This document shows, piece after piece, positions 25,532 through 34,527 of a stretch of 64,000 nucleotides of DNA (the stretch's first letter is position 1; the number at the start of each line of letters is the position of its first letter). The position numbers and the translations under genes were made by a program. The stretch covers positions 1 through 64,000 of the forward strand of contig CAIVKC010000002.1 in NCBI GenBank assembly GCA_903906365.1, in the 5' to 3' direction. This stretch comes from an uncultured Bacteroidota bacterium (GTDB lineage Bacteria > Bacteroidota > Bacteroidia > Chitinophagales > Chitinophagaceae). A model generated the notes under the pieces. That model saw only the letters and a program-made list of their open reading frames with translations, did no database searches and was not told the origin of the DNA.

Positions 25532-26710
25532 CTAAAGTGTGCCAACAAATGAATTTATCTTATTTCGCCTGATTCCTCCTTTGCCCAGGGCCATGAGGTT
25601 GCCCATCTCACAGGCCGTTCTCTGAAGATTTTCTGCTGCATGCTCCATGGCATCCTGCAGACCGGAGGGTTGGTTACCGGTTGAAATCAGCACATCAAAA
25701 TAGGCTTTCAGCGCCGGCTCAGCTGCTACCGGTACCTGTCCTGCCAAACCAATCACCGGAACACCCCGTTGCCTGGCACGTCTGGCCACCCCATAGGGTC
25801 CTTTGCCAAAGAGGGTCTGGATATCAATACTGCCTTCCCCGGTTATAAGGATATCGGATCTGTCCAATGCCTCACCGAAAGCGGTTATATCCAGAAAATA
25901 TTCAATGCCGGATACCAGCCTGGCACCCAGAAAACAGTGCAGGGAGGCTGCCACCCCGCCCGCTGCTCCGCCATGAACAATGCCTCCCAGATCCAGTCCG
26001 GTCTGGAGCCTGGTGATATCTGTTAATTGCTGAAGAGATGCTTCCAGTCTGTCCACTACCTGGCTGGTAGCCCCTTTTTGGGGTCCAAATACCCCGGCCG
26101 CCCCATCCTTTCCCAGTAATTTATTTTCCACATCACAAAGAATAATCAGTTCAATGTCCCGTATTGCCGGATCGAGCCCTGAGAAATCTATCTGTTCCAG
26201 CTGGACCAGTTCCGCTGGTAATATATTCAACGGCTTACCCGAGGAACCCAGAAATCGGATTCCCATGGACTGTAATATACCGCACCCCCCGTCCACGGTC
26301 GCAGAACCTCCTACCCCCAGGAGGATCTTTTTTGCCCCCTTCTGCACCGCATCCCTGATCAGTTCGCCCGTTCCACGGGTGGAAGCCGCCAGGGGATTAT
26401 ATTCACTCTCTTTGAGCCATTTCAGGCCCGACGCCTCGGCCAGGTCCAATACGGCGGTCCTGCCACCATCGAGCATTCCATAGGATGCGGTTATTTCCCT
26501 TCCCAAAGGATCATGCACCTGCGCCACCCCAACGGCTCCTTTGCCGTAAAGATTGATCAGCCGGGCCGTACCATCCCCTCCATCCCCTATGGGAAAGGTT
26601 TCCATGGTGCACTCCAGTATGCTTTCCTGCAGGCCGCTGGCAATCAGGTCGGCAGCCTGGGGCGCCGACAGGGAGTTCTTAAAGGCGTTGGGTGCAATTA
26701 GAATATGCAT
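25532..26710 (-). CDS. Glycerate 2-kinase (GarK/GlxK family)
   Basis: 392 residues of the family I glycerate kinase fold. It phosphorylates D-glycerate with ATP to 2-phosphoglycerate for lower glycolysis. Motifs are APNAFKNSLSAPQAADLI at the start, FPIGDGGDGTARL, LLGVGGSATVDGGCG and LITGEGSIDIQTLFGKGPYGVA near the end. The gene starts 7 bases after the GntP-family transporter stop, so uptake and phosphorylation are encoded together. The C-terminal extension past about residue 375 is short and basic. No glyoxylate carboligase or tartronate semialdehyde reductase is nearby, so the source of glycerate is likely external. Confidence 0.92.
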   Translation of the reverse strand: MHILIAPNAFKNSLSAPQAADLIASGLQESILECTMETFPIGDGGDGTARLINLYGKGAVGVAQVHDPLGREITASYGMLDGGRTAVLDLAEASGLKWLKESEYNPLAASTRGTGELIRDAVQKGAKKILLGVGGSATVDGGCGILQSMGIRFLGSSGKPLNILPAELVQLEQIDFSGLDPAIRDIELIILCDVENKLLGKDGAAGVFGPQKGATSQVVDRLEASLQQLTDITRLQTGLDLGGIVHGGAAGGVAASLHCFLGARLVSGIEYFLDITAFGEALDRSDILITGEGSIDIQTLFGKGPYGVARRARQRGVPVIGLAGQVPVAAEPALKAYFDVLISTGNQPSGLQDAMEHAAENLQRTACEMGNLMALGKGGIRRNKINSFVGTL

Positions 26711-26717
26711 AGGCTGT

Positions 26718-28049
26718 TTACTTCAATAGCAGTGAATACAAATAAACCATGGCCAAAGTTATGAGTCCCATCCACAGGGTCGCCACCGAATAGACCCGGA
26801 GCATTGATTTCATGGCAATGCCCGAAAACCGTGCAATCACCCAAAAATAGGCGTCATTGGCATGGGAGATCATCATGGAACCGGCCCCCATGGCCAGCAC
26901 ACAGAGGAGCCTGCCGTTGCTGTTATCCAAACCCAGGAGCGGCAATAAGGGTACGATGATGGCCGATGCTGTAATAATGGCAACCGTGGAAGAACCCTGT
27001 GCGGTTTTTAGGATACAGGTGACCAGAAAAGGGAAAAAAATACCGGTACCCTCCAGGTGGATGGAACGGCTGAATACTTCCCCCATCCGGCATGCTGCCA
27101 GTACAGCACCGAAAGCGCCGCCGGCACCGATAATCACCAGGATCCCGCCGGCTTTCTCTGCGGCTTCTTCCAGCAGAGACCCGATCTTTCCGGAGGTCCA
27201 GAGCGCGCGGTTACCCAAGGCCAGTATTACCCCTACTGAAAGGGCAATGACCGGATCTCCCAGAAAAAGCAATCCGCTGATCTGCGTTGGCAGGCTTCCT
27301 GCACGCATCAGCAGCATGGACCGCAGGGCGATGAGCAGTATGGGAATGACCACGGGCAAAAAAGAGTACAAGGCCCCAAGCGAACTCACTTTTTCCCCGC
27401 GGTCCGTCACGCGCTCCCCCTGGGTGGAGGGAAATTGTTTGCAGGCTCTGAGAGCCCATAAATATCCGGTAAGCATGGCAGGAATGGAAATAAGGATTCC
27501 GGCCATCATTAATTTCCCGAGATCAACCCCCAGGGCTGCGGCTGCAGCCGCCGAACCTGGGTGGGGAGGCACCATACAATGCACGGATAACAGGGCAGTG
27601 GAAAGGGAAACGCCCAGCACCAGCATCGGTATTCCGGTTCTTTTTGAAAAAGAATGGGTTAGTCCGCTCAGAACAATGAAACCGGCATCGCAAAAAATTG
27701 GCAACCCTATGATAAACCCGGTTATGCTGATACCCAGGGCCGCATGCTTCTCCCCAACTTTTTGAAGAATAAAATCAGCCATGATCCGGCTGCTGCCTGT
27801 ATACTCGAGCAATATACCCAGTACCGTCCCCAATACAACGATCAGCCCCAATGATCTCATCACGCCGCCAAAACCTTCTTTGAGGTCATTGAGGATATCG
27901 GCCACGGGCATATGGACCCCCAGGCCTACCACCCATGCTGCAATCAGGATGGGGAAAAAAGCATGCAATCGGAATTTAGCCGTCAGGATCACGATAAGGG
28001 ATATACCTGTCAGTAAAAACAGCAAAGCCTGCGGGGCGGAATAATTCAT
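26718..28049 (-). CDS. GntP-family sugar-acid:H+ symporter
   Basis: 443 residues, about twelve hydrophobic helices of the gluconate permease family. Diagnostic segments are GFGGVMRSLGLIVVLGTVLG, GLPIFCDAGFIVLSGLTHSF, HCMVPPHPGSAAAAAALGVDLG, GAGGAFGAVL and GAGSMMISHANDAYFWVI. The family imports gluconate, glycerate or related acids with protons. The adjacent glycerate kinase makes glycerate the most likely substrate here, which is inference from context. It is first in a transcript with the kinase and probably the metal transporter. It diverges from the membrane protein at 28213. Confidence 0.9.
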   Translation of the reverse strand: MNYSAPQALLFLLTGISLIVILTAKFRLHAFFPILIAAWVVGLGVHMPVADILNDLKEGFGGVMRSLGLIVVLGTVLGILLEYTGSSRIMADFILQKVGEKHAALGISITGFIIGLPIFCDAGFIVLSGLTHSFSKRTGIPMLVLGVSLSTALLSVHCMVPPHPGSAAAAAALGVDLGKLMMAGILISIPAMLTGYLWALRACKQFPSTQGERVTDRGEKVSSLGALYSFLPVVIPILLIALRSMLLMRAGSLPTQISGLLFLGDPVIALSVGVILALGNRALWTSGKIGSLLEEAAEKAGGILVIIGAGGAFGAVLAACRMGEVFSRSIHLEGTGIFFPFLVTCILKTAQGSSTVAIITASAIIVPLLPLLGLDNSNGRLLCVLAMGAGSMMISHANDAYFWVIARFSGIAMKSMLRVYSVATLWMGLITLAMVYLYSLLLK

Positions 28050-28157
28050 TTAATTGGATTGATTTCAGCCATTTAATGTACGCAGATTATCTGGTTTTGG
28101 TCCATACCTGTTTTTGGGTGACCCCAGCAAAGCGATGGCTTTTCCAGGGCAGCCCCA

Positions 28158-28189
28158 TTTGAAGTTGATGATAATTGTTCGTAACTTTT
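28158..28189 (+). promoter_or_regulatory. Bacteroidota-type promoter for the membrane protein at 28213
   Basis: TTTG at 28158-28161, 20 bases, then TAACTTTT at 28182-28189 (one mismatch in the final G). The ATG lies 23 bases further. The same spacing and near-identical -7 box occur before citrate synthase. Confidence 0.55.
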
Positions 28190-28212
28190 AGGTTAAACCA
28201 AAAACAACCAGC

Positions 28213-28758
28213 ATGAAAAAGTTAATTATTGGGGCCCTTGTAGGCGGCCTCATCATTTTTCTTTGGCAAACCCTTTCCTGGACAGTACTGAATCTCCATC
28301 ATGCCTCCCAGGAATACACGCCCAAACAGGATAGCATCCTGAATTTCCTGAATACCCAGTTTTCGGAAGACGGGTCCTATTTGCTTCCCAGCTATCCTAA
28401 AAATACTTCCTGGGATGAGATGCAAAAGGAAATGCCAAAATATAAAGATAAACCCTGGGTCCAGATTCAATACCATAAGTCGCTCAGCGTAGACATGGGG
28501 GCTAATATCGCGCGGGGATTTCTGGTTAACATCATCATGGTCGGGCTGATGTGCTGGATCCTGATGCGGATATCCACTGCAGGTTTCGGAGTGATCTTTA
28601 CGGCCTGCCTGCTGACAGGGCTGATTGTTTTTATTAACTCCCCCTATACAGTGCATATCTGGTACCAGAAGGCTGATATCATGGCCCATCTCTGGGATGC
28701 ACTGATCAGCTGGGGGCTCTGCGGGATTTGGCTTGGCTGGTGGCTGAGCAGAAAATAA
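28213..28758 (+). CDS. Membrane protein of unknown function
   Basis: 181 residues. An N-terminal hydrophobic helix (about 5-25) is followed by an extracytoplasmic loop of about 70 residues, and three further helices (about 96-116, 120-140 and 158-177). No catalytic motif and no recognised family. The gene has a good promoter at 28158 and ends near a shared hairpin with the convergent amidohydrolase. Nothing links it to either neighbouring operon. Confidence 0.75.
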   Translation: MKKLIIGALVGGLIIFLWQTLSWTVLNLHHASQEYTPKQDSILNFLNTQFSEDGSYLLPSYPKNTSWDEMQKEMPKYKDKPWVQIQYHKSLSVDMGANIARGFLVNIIMVGLMCWILMRISTAGFGVIFTACLLTGLIVFINSPYTVHIWYQKADIMAHLWDALISWGLCGIWLGWWLSRK

Positions 28759-28774
28759 ATATGAATTCCTGTTC

Positions 28775-28806
28775 AACCCCTGGAGCAAGCGCCGGCTTCA
28801 GGGGTT
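28775..28806. terminator. Bidirectional terminator-like hairpin
   Basis: AACCCCTG (28775-28782) pairs with CAGGGGTT (28799-28806), extended by a G-U and three more pairs, with an eight-base loop. It lies between the convergent membrane protein and amidohydrolase genes and overlaps the amidohydrolase stop codon. CTTTT follows on the plus strand. Confidence 0.5.
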
Positions 28807-30390
28807 CTTTTCCCATACGCACTTCCCATTAACATAGGTTTTTTCGACCCGAATACCGGTAAGCTGCTCGGGTTTGGTTTCCAACGGATCCCCGTCGATC
28901 ACAATGAAATCTGCCAGCATCCCCTCTTTGAGGGCACCTATGAGCGGAGTCCCGCTCAGGGCAGCTGCATCGCTGGTGTAGGCCTTTAAAGCCTCCCTGA
29001 TACCGATGCTTTCATGAGCGGCTATTATATTCCCTTCATTGTCCCTCCTGGTTATGGCAGCTTCCATTCCTTTGAAAGGATTGAACTCCCTGACAACAGG
29101 GGCATCCGAGGAAAGGGCCATTAAAATGCCATGCTCAAGCACAGAACGAACCGGATAACAATGATCCAGATATTCCTGGCCCAGGTATTTGATGAAATTC
29201 TTTCCCAGTTCACTGATAAAAATGGTTTGCATCGAAGCCGCGATATGATAGGCTGACATATCGACCAGATGTTTTTTTTCCGGGAGGCCCAGGTGTTCGA
29301 TGCGCTTCATGATTCCCGGGAATTGGGCCCCAAGCTGTTTATACTCTTCAATGACAAATTCAATGGCGGCATCCCCTATGGCATGGGTGGCAATGCCAAA
29401 ACCCTTCGCCATGGCCTGTTTACCCAGCGCGCGGAATTGGTCCCTGTCCAATCGGAGCACCCCCTGTTCATGGGAATTTTTATAATATCCTTTAAGGGCT
29501 GAAGTTTTTCCACTCAGGCCCCCGTCACTGAAAAATTTCACCATATTTACCTGCATAAACGATGAGGAGAAACAGTCTCCCACCGGATAGGGCCTGCCTC
29601 CGCCATCGGGCAGCAGAATAGGTATGGCATTGAGGCGAAAGCCGAGTTCCCCGTTGCGGTCCATTTCCCGGTAAGTGTCCAATAACAACGGATCCACAGC
29701 AGGATCAGTCGCCGCGGTTATTCCCTTTGCATACAATTGCTCCCGGGCTGCCTCAATCATCTTTTTCAACTGAAAGGAATTGTAAGGCGGAATATGACCA
29801 GAAATCAGGCCAAGCGCGGTTTCGGAAAATATTCCGTTTAATTTTCCGGCATGGTTCCGGTAGATCATCCCGCCAACAGGAGCGGGTGTTGTCTGGTCAA
29901 TACCGGAAATCTCCATTGCCCTGGAATTGGCAACAGCGATATGGGCGCAGGTTCGGATCACAAATACCGGCCTGGATGGGATTACCCGGTCCAGGTCATC
30001 GCTGGTGGGCATTTGACCTTTTTCCCATCCTGCCTCATTAAATCCCCTGGCCGTAATCCAGGGCGCCTCCGGATAGGCCCTGGCATATTGGTCCAGCATC
30101 TGCAGCATTTCCTCCAGGCTACCGGCTGCCCGCACATCCAGCATATAGGTCCGGAGGTTCCCTACTTTCCAAATATGGATATGGGTATCGTTAAAACCCG
30201 GCAGCAGCGTTTTTCCCCTGGCATCCAGCACCTCCGTCTGCGGGCCTATCAGGGGCTGTAGAAACTCCCATTTGCCCACAGCCTCAATCTTATTGCCGCT
30301 GATGGCAAGGGTATCGGCCTGGTTTTCCTTCCACCCCTGGTGAAAGGAATGCAAGCGGGCATTACGTATAATGAGATTAGCGATGGCCAT
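28798..30390 (-). CDS. Metal-dependent amidohydrolase, YtcJ-like
   Basis: 530 residues of the amidohydrolase superfamily (amidohydro_3, YtcJ / N-substituted formamide deformylase type). The metal-binding THIH motif lies near residue 70 in LLPGFNDTHIH. KFFSDGGLSGKTSALKG, THAIGDAAIE, RIEHLG and LSSDAPVV provide the remaining metal and substrate residues, with LADFIVIDGDPL at the end. No signal peptide, so cytosolic. It probably hydrolyses an N-acyl or amide bond; the real substrate is unknown. It is the last gene of the minus-strand amine cluster, 133 bases after the second gabT-like gene, so it may have its own promoter. A role in deacylating amides within that pathway is inference. Confidence 0.88.
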   Translation of the reverse strand: MAIANLIIRNARLHSFHQGWKENQADTLAISGNKIEAVGKWEFLQPLIGPQTEVLDARGKTLLPGFNDTHIHIWKVGNLRTYMLDVRAAGSLEEMLQMLDQYARAYPEAPWITARGFNEAGWEKGQMPTSDDLDRVIPSRPVFVIRTCAHIAVANSRAMEISGIDQTTPAPVGGMIYRNHAGKLNGIFSETALGLISGHIPPYNSFQLKKMIEAAREQLYAKGITAATDPAVDPLLLDTYREMDRNGELGFRLNAIPILLPDGGGRPYPVGDCFSSSFMQVNMVKFFSDGGLSGKTSALKGYYKNSHEQGVLRLDRDQFRALGKQAMAKGFGIATHAIGDAAIEFVIEEYKQLGAQFPGIMKRIEHLGLPEKKHLVDMSAYHIAASMQTIFISELGKNFIKYLGQEYLDHCYPVRSVLEHGILMALSSDAPVVREFNPFKGMEAAITRRDNEGNIIAAHESIGIREALKAYTSDAAALSGTPLIGALKEGMLADFIVIDGDPLETKPEQLTGIRVEKTYVNGKCVWEKNP

Positions 30391-30523
30391 ATGATTCTAA
30401 CCTGTTTGGTAAATTGATCCCTTCACGAAACAAAACGGCTTCAAAAATAACCGAACAATGTACATTACGCCCGGTCTGCTTGTCATGCCTGTTGTTACCG
30501 GACCTGCCAGCATGCCCGGCTGT

Positions 30524-31873
30524 TTATCTGCCGGCCCTTTTTGACTGGGCCCTGGCAATGCAGTCCTCCAATACCCCGAGCCCTTCGCGAAGCTGCTCAT
30601 CAGTGATGACAATGGGCGGCAGGAGCCTGATACAATTGCTGAATAAGCCGGCCCTGATCATTACCAGACCCCTTGAAACAGCATCCTTGATCACTTCAAG
30701 GGTCACTTCCGCGTCGGGTTCCTTGGTGTGGCGGTCCCTGACAAATTCCACCAGCCGCATGGCTCCTATTCCGCGAACATCTCCTATAATGGGGTATTTC
30801 CCTTTCCAATCCTCCAGGGTCAGCCGGATTATTTCCCCCACCTCATGGACCCTATTTAGAAAAGCCTCGCTTTTGAGGATCTTCAGCGCTTCAATGGCCG
30901 CCACGCAGGCCAGGGGGCTGCCCCCATAGGTTCCCCCTACCCCACCCAGGTGGGGGGCATCCATTATTTCAGCCTTTCCGGTTACTGCACTTATAGGCAT
31001 ACCCGCTCCGATGGACTTGGCGCTGACAATGATATCCGGAATTACACCGCTGTGCTCCACGGCAAATAGTTTTCCGGTCCTTGCAGCCCCGCACTGAATC
31101 TCGTCTGCTATAAAGACAATCCCGTATTTATCGCAAATTTCCCTTAACCTTTTCAGGTACTCGGCGGGGATCGGGAGGAATCCGCCCTCCCCCTGTACCG
31201 GTTCAATGATGATGGCAGCCAGTGATTCGGGATCCACCTGTGAAATGAACGCCTCATCCAGTTTGGCCAGGCAATGCTGCAGATAATCCGCCTGGCTCAT
31301 TCCCTGAATGCCGCGGTACATGTTGGGTGCGGCTATCCTGTATATATCGGAAACGTAGGAACCGAATCCCTTTTTGAACAATGCGTATTTACTGGTCAGA
31401 CTTAAGGTAAGCAGCGTGCGTCCGTGGTAAGCTCCTTCAAAACAGAGTACTGCATTTCGCTTGGTATAATACTTGGCGATATTGACTGCGTTTTCAACGG
31501 CCTCGGATCCCGAATTGGCCAAAAGGGTCTTTTTGGGAAAGTCCCCCGGCGTCAGGCTGTTGAGCAATTCCGCCAGTTCAAGATAGGGTTCCATGGTAGT
31601 AACCAGTGAGCAGGTATGAATATACTTATCGAGCTGCTCCCTGATGGCATTAACCACCCTTTGGTCCCGGTGCCCCACATTGATCATGCCGATTCCGCCG
31701 GCAAAATCAATGAGCTGATTGCCATCGATATCCTGAATAAGGGCGCCTTCCGCACTGGCCACCACCACGTCTGTTGATTTAGCAAGGCCGGAGGGCAGGG
31801 CATTCTTTCTCCTTTCAAGGGCTGCCTGGCTCCTGGGGCCAGGTAATGCTGTTTTTAGTTGTATGTAAGACAT
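30524..31873 (-). CDS. gabT: 4-aminobutyrate-type aminotransferase (second copy)
   Basis: 449-residue class III PLP aminotransferase, close in layout to GabT: transfers the omega-amino group of GABA or a related amine to 2-oxoglutarate. Motifs include DFAGGIGMINVGH, LLANSGSEAVENAVNIA, FEGAYHGRTLLTLSLT, IIEPVQGEGGF, IADEIQCGAARTG, and the Schiff-base lysine in SAKSIGAGMPISAV. The ATG at 31873 begins eight bases after the upstream acetyltransferase stop; starts further upstream overlap that gene. It is paralogous to the copy at 35962, so the cluster carries two similar aminotransferases, perhaps for different omega-amino acids (GABA, beta-alanine, ornithine), which sequence alone does not resolve. 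Confidence 0.9.
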   Translation of the reverse strand: MSYIQLKTALPGPRSQAALERRKNALPSGLAKSTDVVVASAEGALIQDIDGNQLIDFAGGIGMINVGHRDQRVVNAIREQLDKYIHTCSLVTTMEPYLELAELLNSLTPGDFPKKTLLANSGSEAVENAVNIAKYYTKRNAVLCFEGAYHGRTLLTLSLTSKYALFKKGFGSYVSDIYRIAAPNMYRGIQGMSQADYLQHCLAKLDEAFISQVDPESLAAIIIEPVQGEGGFLPIPAEYLKRLREICDKYGIVFIADEIQCGAARTGKLFAVEHSGVIPDIIVSAKSIGAGMPISAVTGKAEIMDAPHLGGVGGTYGGSPLACVAAIEALKILKSEAFLNRVHEVGEIIRLTLEDWKGKYPIIGDVRGIGAMRLVEFVRDRHTKEPDAEVTLEVIKDAVSRGLVMIRAGLFSNCIRLLPPIVITDEQLREGLGVLEDCIARAQSKRAGR

Positions 31874-31881
31874 AATATTCC

Positions 31882-32301
31882 TTATATGGTTTTTGAAAAA
31901 TGATGACAATTTAGGGTAAACCCCTTGTTGAGATAGAGCCGGTGCGCATCATGGCGGAGGTATCCGGAATCCAGGGTAACTGTTTTAAGACCCATTTCGG
32001 TAGCCTTTGAAACAACATAATCAATCAACAAACCGCCCAGTCCCCTGCCCCTCGACTGAGGAAGGGTAGAAAGGTCATCGATGTAGAGATGCTTGCCATT
32101 GTAAAGAAACTGCTGGTACCTGAATCCCACAGCAGCCACTGCCCTGCCTTCTTCTTCAATAAAAGCAAGGTGGTAGCCTTCGTTGATCATTTCAAGGACG
32201 GTTTCTACAAAAGTCTCCTTAAGGAGATGTGGCCTCAGTTCCATCAGGCAATCCCAGCATTTAAGGATATCATGTCCGCTCCGGGCGATTTGAATTTTCA
32301 T
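31882..32301 (-). CDS. GNAT-family N-acetyltransferase
   Basis: 139-residue single GNAT domain. The acetyl-CoA pyrophosphate loop is in LPQSRGRGLGGLLIDYV (Q/R-x-x-G-x-G/A pattern), preceded by the LYIDDLSTL strand and followed by VTLDSGYLRHDAHRLYLNKGF, the typical motif B end. Family knowledge says it transfers acetyl to a primary amine. The acceptor is not predictable. It is sandwiched between another GNAT and a gabT-like gene with gaps of 42 and 8 bases, so it is certainly part of the amine cluster. Acetylation of amines or polyamines is the most natural reading, but it is inference. Confidence 0.88.
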   Translation of the reverse strand: MKIQIARSGHDILKCWDCLMELRPHLLKETFVETVLEMINEGYHLAFIEEEGRAVAAVGFRYQQFLYNGKHLYIDDLSTLPQSRGRGLGGLLIDYVVSKATEMGLKTVTLDSGYLRHDAHRLYLNKGFTLNCHHFSKTI

Positions 32302-32343
32302 GTCAGATGTTAATCTATTGTTTTAAATACACTTAAAATACAT

Positions 32344-33012
32344 TCATACTTGCTTGTCAATATCAAGTCTGATAAGAACTCCGTAATTGCCGCATACGGG
32401 ATCATTGACATAGTCAGGGATAAGGGCCACGGGCTCAAAACCAATCTTTATTTGGGTGCTGATGGTCGGATCAAACCGCCTTCCGCTGGTCAGTTCCTCA
32501 TAATATTGCTCCCCGCTCATCTGACCCTGCAGTGCTCCATAACCGCTCATCATCCCCACCGTCAACTGACCTTTCAAACCCAATTCCCTGGCTACATCCT
32601 GTCTTGCCCTGTAGAGCACCCTGGCAAGTCCCAAACCGCGGTAATCAGGGTGAACCCCGATATCAAGTCCGTAGAGCCAGTCACCCTGGGGGTCATGGTT
32701 GGTCATCCATCCGCCGGCAATGGTCTCCTTAAACGTATGGTGGTATTCGGAGAAATCAAACCGGCTTCTCATGGTGGTAGTCATACCGATCACCCGGTCA
32801 CCATCTGTAATGACAAACTGCCCCTGCGCAAATAATTCCAGGTGCTTCAGGTAATGCTTTGCTTTAATGAGTTCATCCTCCGAAAGGGTGGGAAAGACAA
32901 TTTTCTGAAGCGCTTCGAGCCGCTCCGCGTGTGCTGGTTCCATATTGGATACCACTAATCGTTCGCCGATTTTTTTAAAGTATGGCATTTTTTTTACAAG
33001 CATATTATACAT
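32344..33012 (-). CDS. GNAT acetyltransferase of the type usually fused to a nitrilase domain
   Basis: 222 residues. The segments KETIAGGWMTNHDPQGDWLYGLDIGVHPDYRGLGLARVLY and GMMSGYGALQGQMSGEQYYEEL resemble the N-terminal GNAT half of bacterial GNAT/carbon-nitrogen-hydrolase fusion proteins. The acetyl-CoA loop is HPDYRGLGLARVLY. Here the protein stops about where the nitrilase half would begin, and the next gene is a different GNAT, so the domain stands alone. The ATG at 33012 directly abuts the antiporter stop, and ATGs at 33003 and 32988 are alternatives. The acceptor is unknown; context suggests amines. Confidence 0.85.
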   Translation of the reverse strand: MYNMLVKKMPYFKKIGERLVVSNMEPAHAERLEALQKIVFPTLSEDELIKAKHYLKHLELFAQGQFVITDGDRVIGMTTTMRSRFDFSEYHHTFKETIAGGWMTNHDPQGDWLYGLDIGVHPDYRGLGLARVLYRARQDVARELGLKGQLTVGMMSGYGALQGQMSGEQYYEELTSGRRFDPTISTQIKIGFEPVALIPDYVNDPVCGNYGVLIRLDIDKQV

Positions 33013-34398
33013 TTAGGAAGTCAGATAACCCAGTACGACATAGCTTATACAGGACAAGCCAAAGGCAATCAGGGCAAAGGGTAATTGGGATAAGCCATGA
33101 TCGAGGTTACTGCATTCCGTTGATTGGCCTGTCAGGACCGTGGCATCGGAATATAAACAGGCATTTGCACCAAATACCCCCGCGCTAATAACGGCGCCGC
33201 AATTAAGCAATATATTTGAATGGAGGTGCTGGGCAAGCGGTACAATCAGCGGAATGGCCACCGCATACAACCCCCAGGATGATCCGGTCGTAACAGATAT
33301 TACCGACAGGGAGGCAAATACAACGAATGGGAGCATTTGCCTGTTTACATAAGGGGAGACACTGTGCAGCACATAGAGGGTCAGGCCCATTTTATCATTG
33401 ACATCTTTCAGAACATAGCTCATCATGAGGATAGCCAGGGCGTACACCATGCTATTGAACCCCCCGAATACGGTCTCGGAAAGTTGTTTAAATGTTCCGA
33501 CTCTGATGACACGGTAATATAGAAAAGTAAATGCAACGGCTATCATGACCCCCTTCAGCGCATCAATATTAAAATAAATGGTAGCAGCCAGCAGCACAAG
33601 GATTGGCACCAGAAAATACGTTACCCTGGGCGTTTTTACGGGGTTCATGACAGAGATATCCAGGCCAGCCGTTACGTTTAATTCCCCTTCAGTCAGTTTG
33701 CCGGTTTTTTCGGTTCTCTCGGAAGCCCTTTTCATTCTGCCAAACCAGGGGAGCACTCCGTATATGAACAGAGGAATGATCAAAACTGATATATAGCCAT
33801 AGCAGACGTAGGGAATCATTCTCCAGTAGGTAGATAATCCCTTACCGGCCTGAGCCACATGTGATTTTTCCAAGACGGCCCCAATATAGATGGTCCAGGT
33901 GGAAATCGGAACGATGACACACCAGGGCGGAGCGGTGGTGTTGACGATGTAGGCGAGCATTTCCCTGGGGACCTTAAAGGCATCCGTTATCTTCCGCATA
34001 GATAATCCCACGGTAAGGGCGCTCAGGTAGTCATCCAGGAAAATCCCCAGGCCAAGACCCCATGCTCCCATCAGGGCGCCCCTTTTGGTTTTTATCCTGG
34101 TTAAAGCCCATTCCCCAAACTTCAGGGTACCCCCGCTTCTAACCATAAGCCCAATGAGCGAGCCATACAGTCCGCATACCAAAATGACCCAAACCGCTCC
34201 CCCGGAACTCGGATCGCCGATGGTGCTCATCATGGAATCGACAAAACCAGAAAAAAAATTGGCCCCTCCGTGAAAACTAATGATGATAAATCCTACCAGG
34301 CAACCTATAAGCAACGGCTCAAAGGAGGTGCGCATGATAATTGCCAGTATGATTACAACCAGCGGGGGTATTAATGCCAATGCGCCATAATCAGTCAT
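33013..34398 (-). CDS. NhaC-family Na+/H+ antiporter-like transporter
   Basis: 461 residues, about eleven membrane helices. Recognisable segments are GGAVWVILVCGLYGSLIGLMVRSGG, LGIFLDDYLSALTVGLSMRKITDAF (acidic residues in a helix), NTTAPPWCVIVPISTW, TTGSSWGLYAVAIPLIVPLA and SDATVLTGQSTECSNLDH. NhaC relatives exchange Na+ for H+ or, in several operons, an amine or organic ion for a cation. Between an aldehyde dehydrogenase and amine acetyltransferases, inner-membrane transport of the locus substrate is more plausible than pH control, but this is inference. There is no gap to the GNAT gene downstream and 129 bases to the dehydrogenase upstream. Confidence 0.87.
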   Translation of the reverse strand: MTDYGALALIPPLVVIILAIIMRTSFEPLLIGCLVGFIIISFHGGANFFSGFVDSMMSTIGDPSSGGAVWVILVCGLYGSLIGLMVRSGGTLKFGEWALTRIKTKRGALMGAWGLGLGIFLDDYLSALTVGLSMRKITDAFKVPREMLAYIVNTTAPPWCVIVPISTWTIYIGAVLEKSHVAQAGKGLSTYWRMIPYVCYGYISVLIIPLFIYGVLPWFGRMKRASERTEKTGKLTEGELNVTAGLDISVMNPVKTPRVTYFLVPILVLLAATIYFNIDALKGVMIAVAFTFLYYRVIRVGTFKQLSETVFGGFNSMVYALAILMMSYVLKDVNDKMGLTLYVLHSVSPYVNRQMLPFVVFASLSVISVTTGSSWGLYAVAIPLIVPLAQHLHSNILLNCGAVISAGVFGANACLYSDATVLTGQSTECSNLDHGLSQLPFALIAFGLSCISYVVLGYLTS

Positions 34399-34527
34399 AT
34401 TCGTTCTAATTTTACATTTATTGCAAGCACCTGCCCTGCGGAATTTACCAAAAGACCCATCAGAAAGTACAACAAACCATGGCTGGTAACCGCCCGACCA
34501 GGGAATCCACGGCCCGTCCTGCAGGGA

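Noticed and set aside
26857-27765. 302-codon plus-strand ORF opposite the GntP-family gene
   Set aside because: It is a shadow frame of a clearly real transporter gene, rich in Ser/Pro/Arg with no domain.
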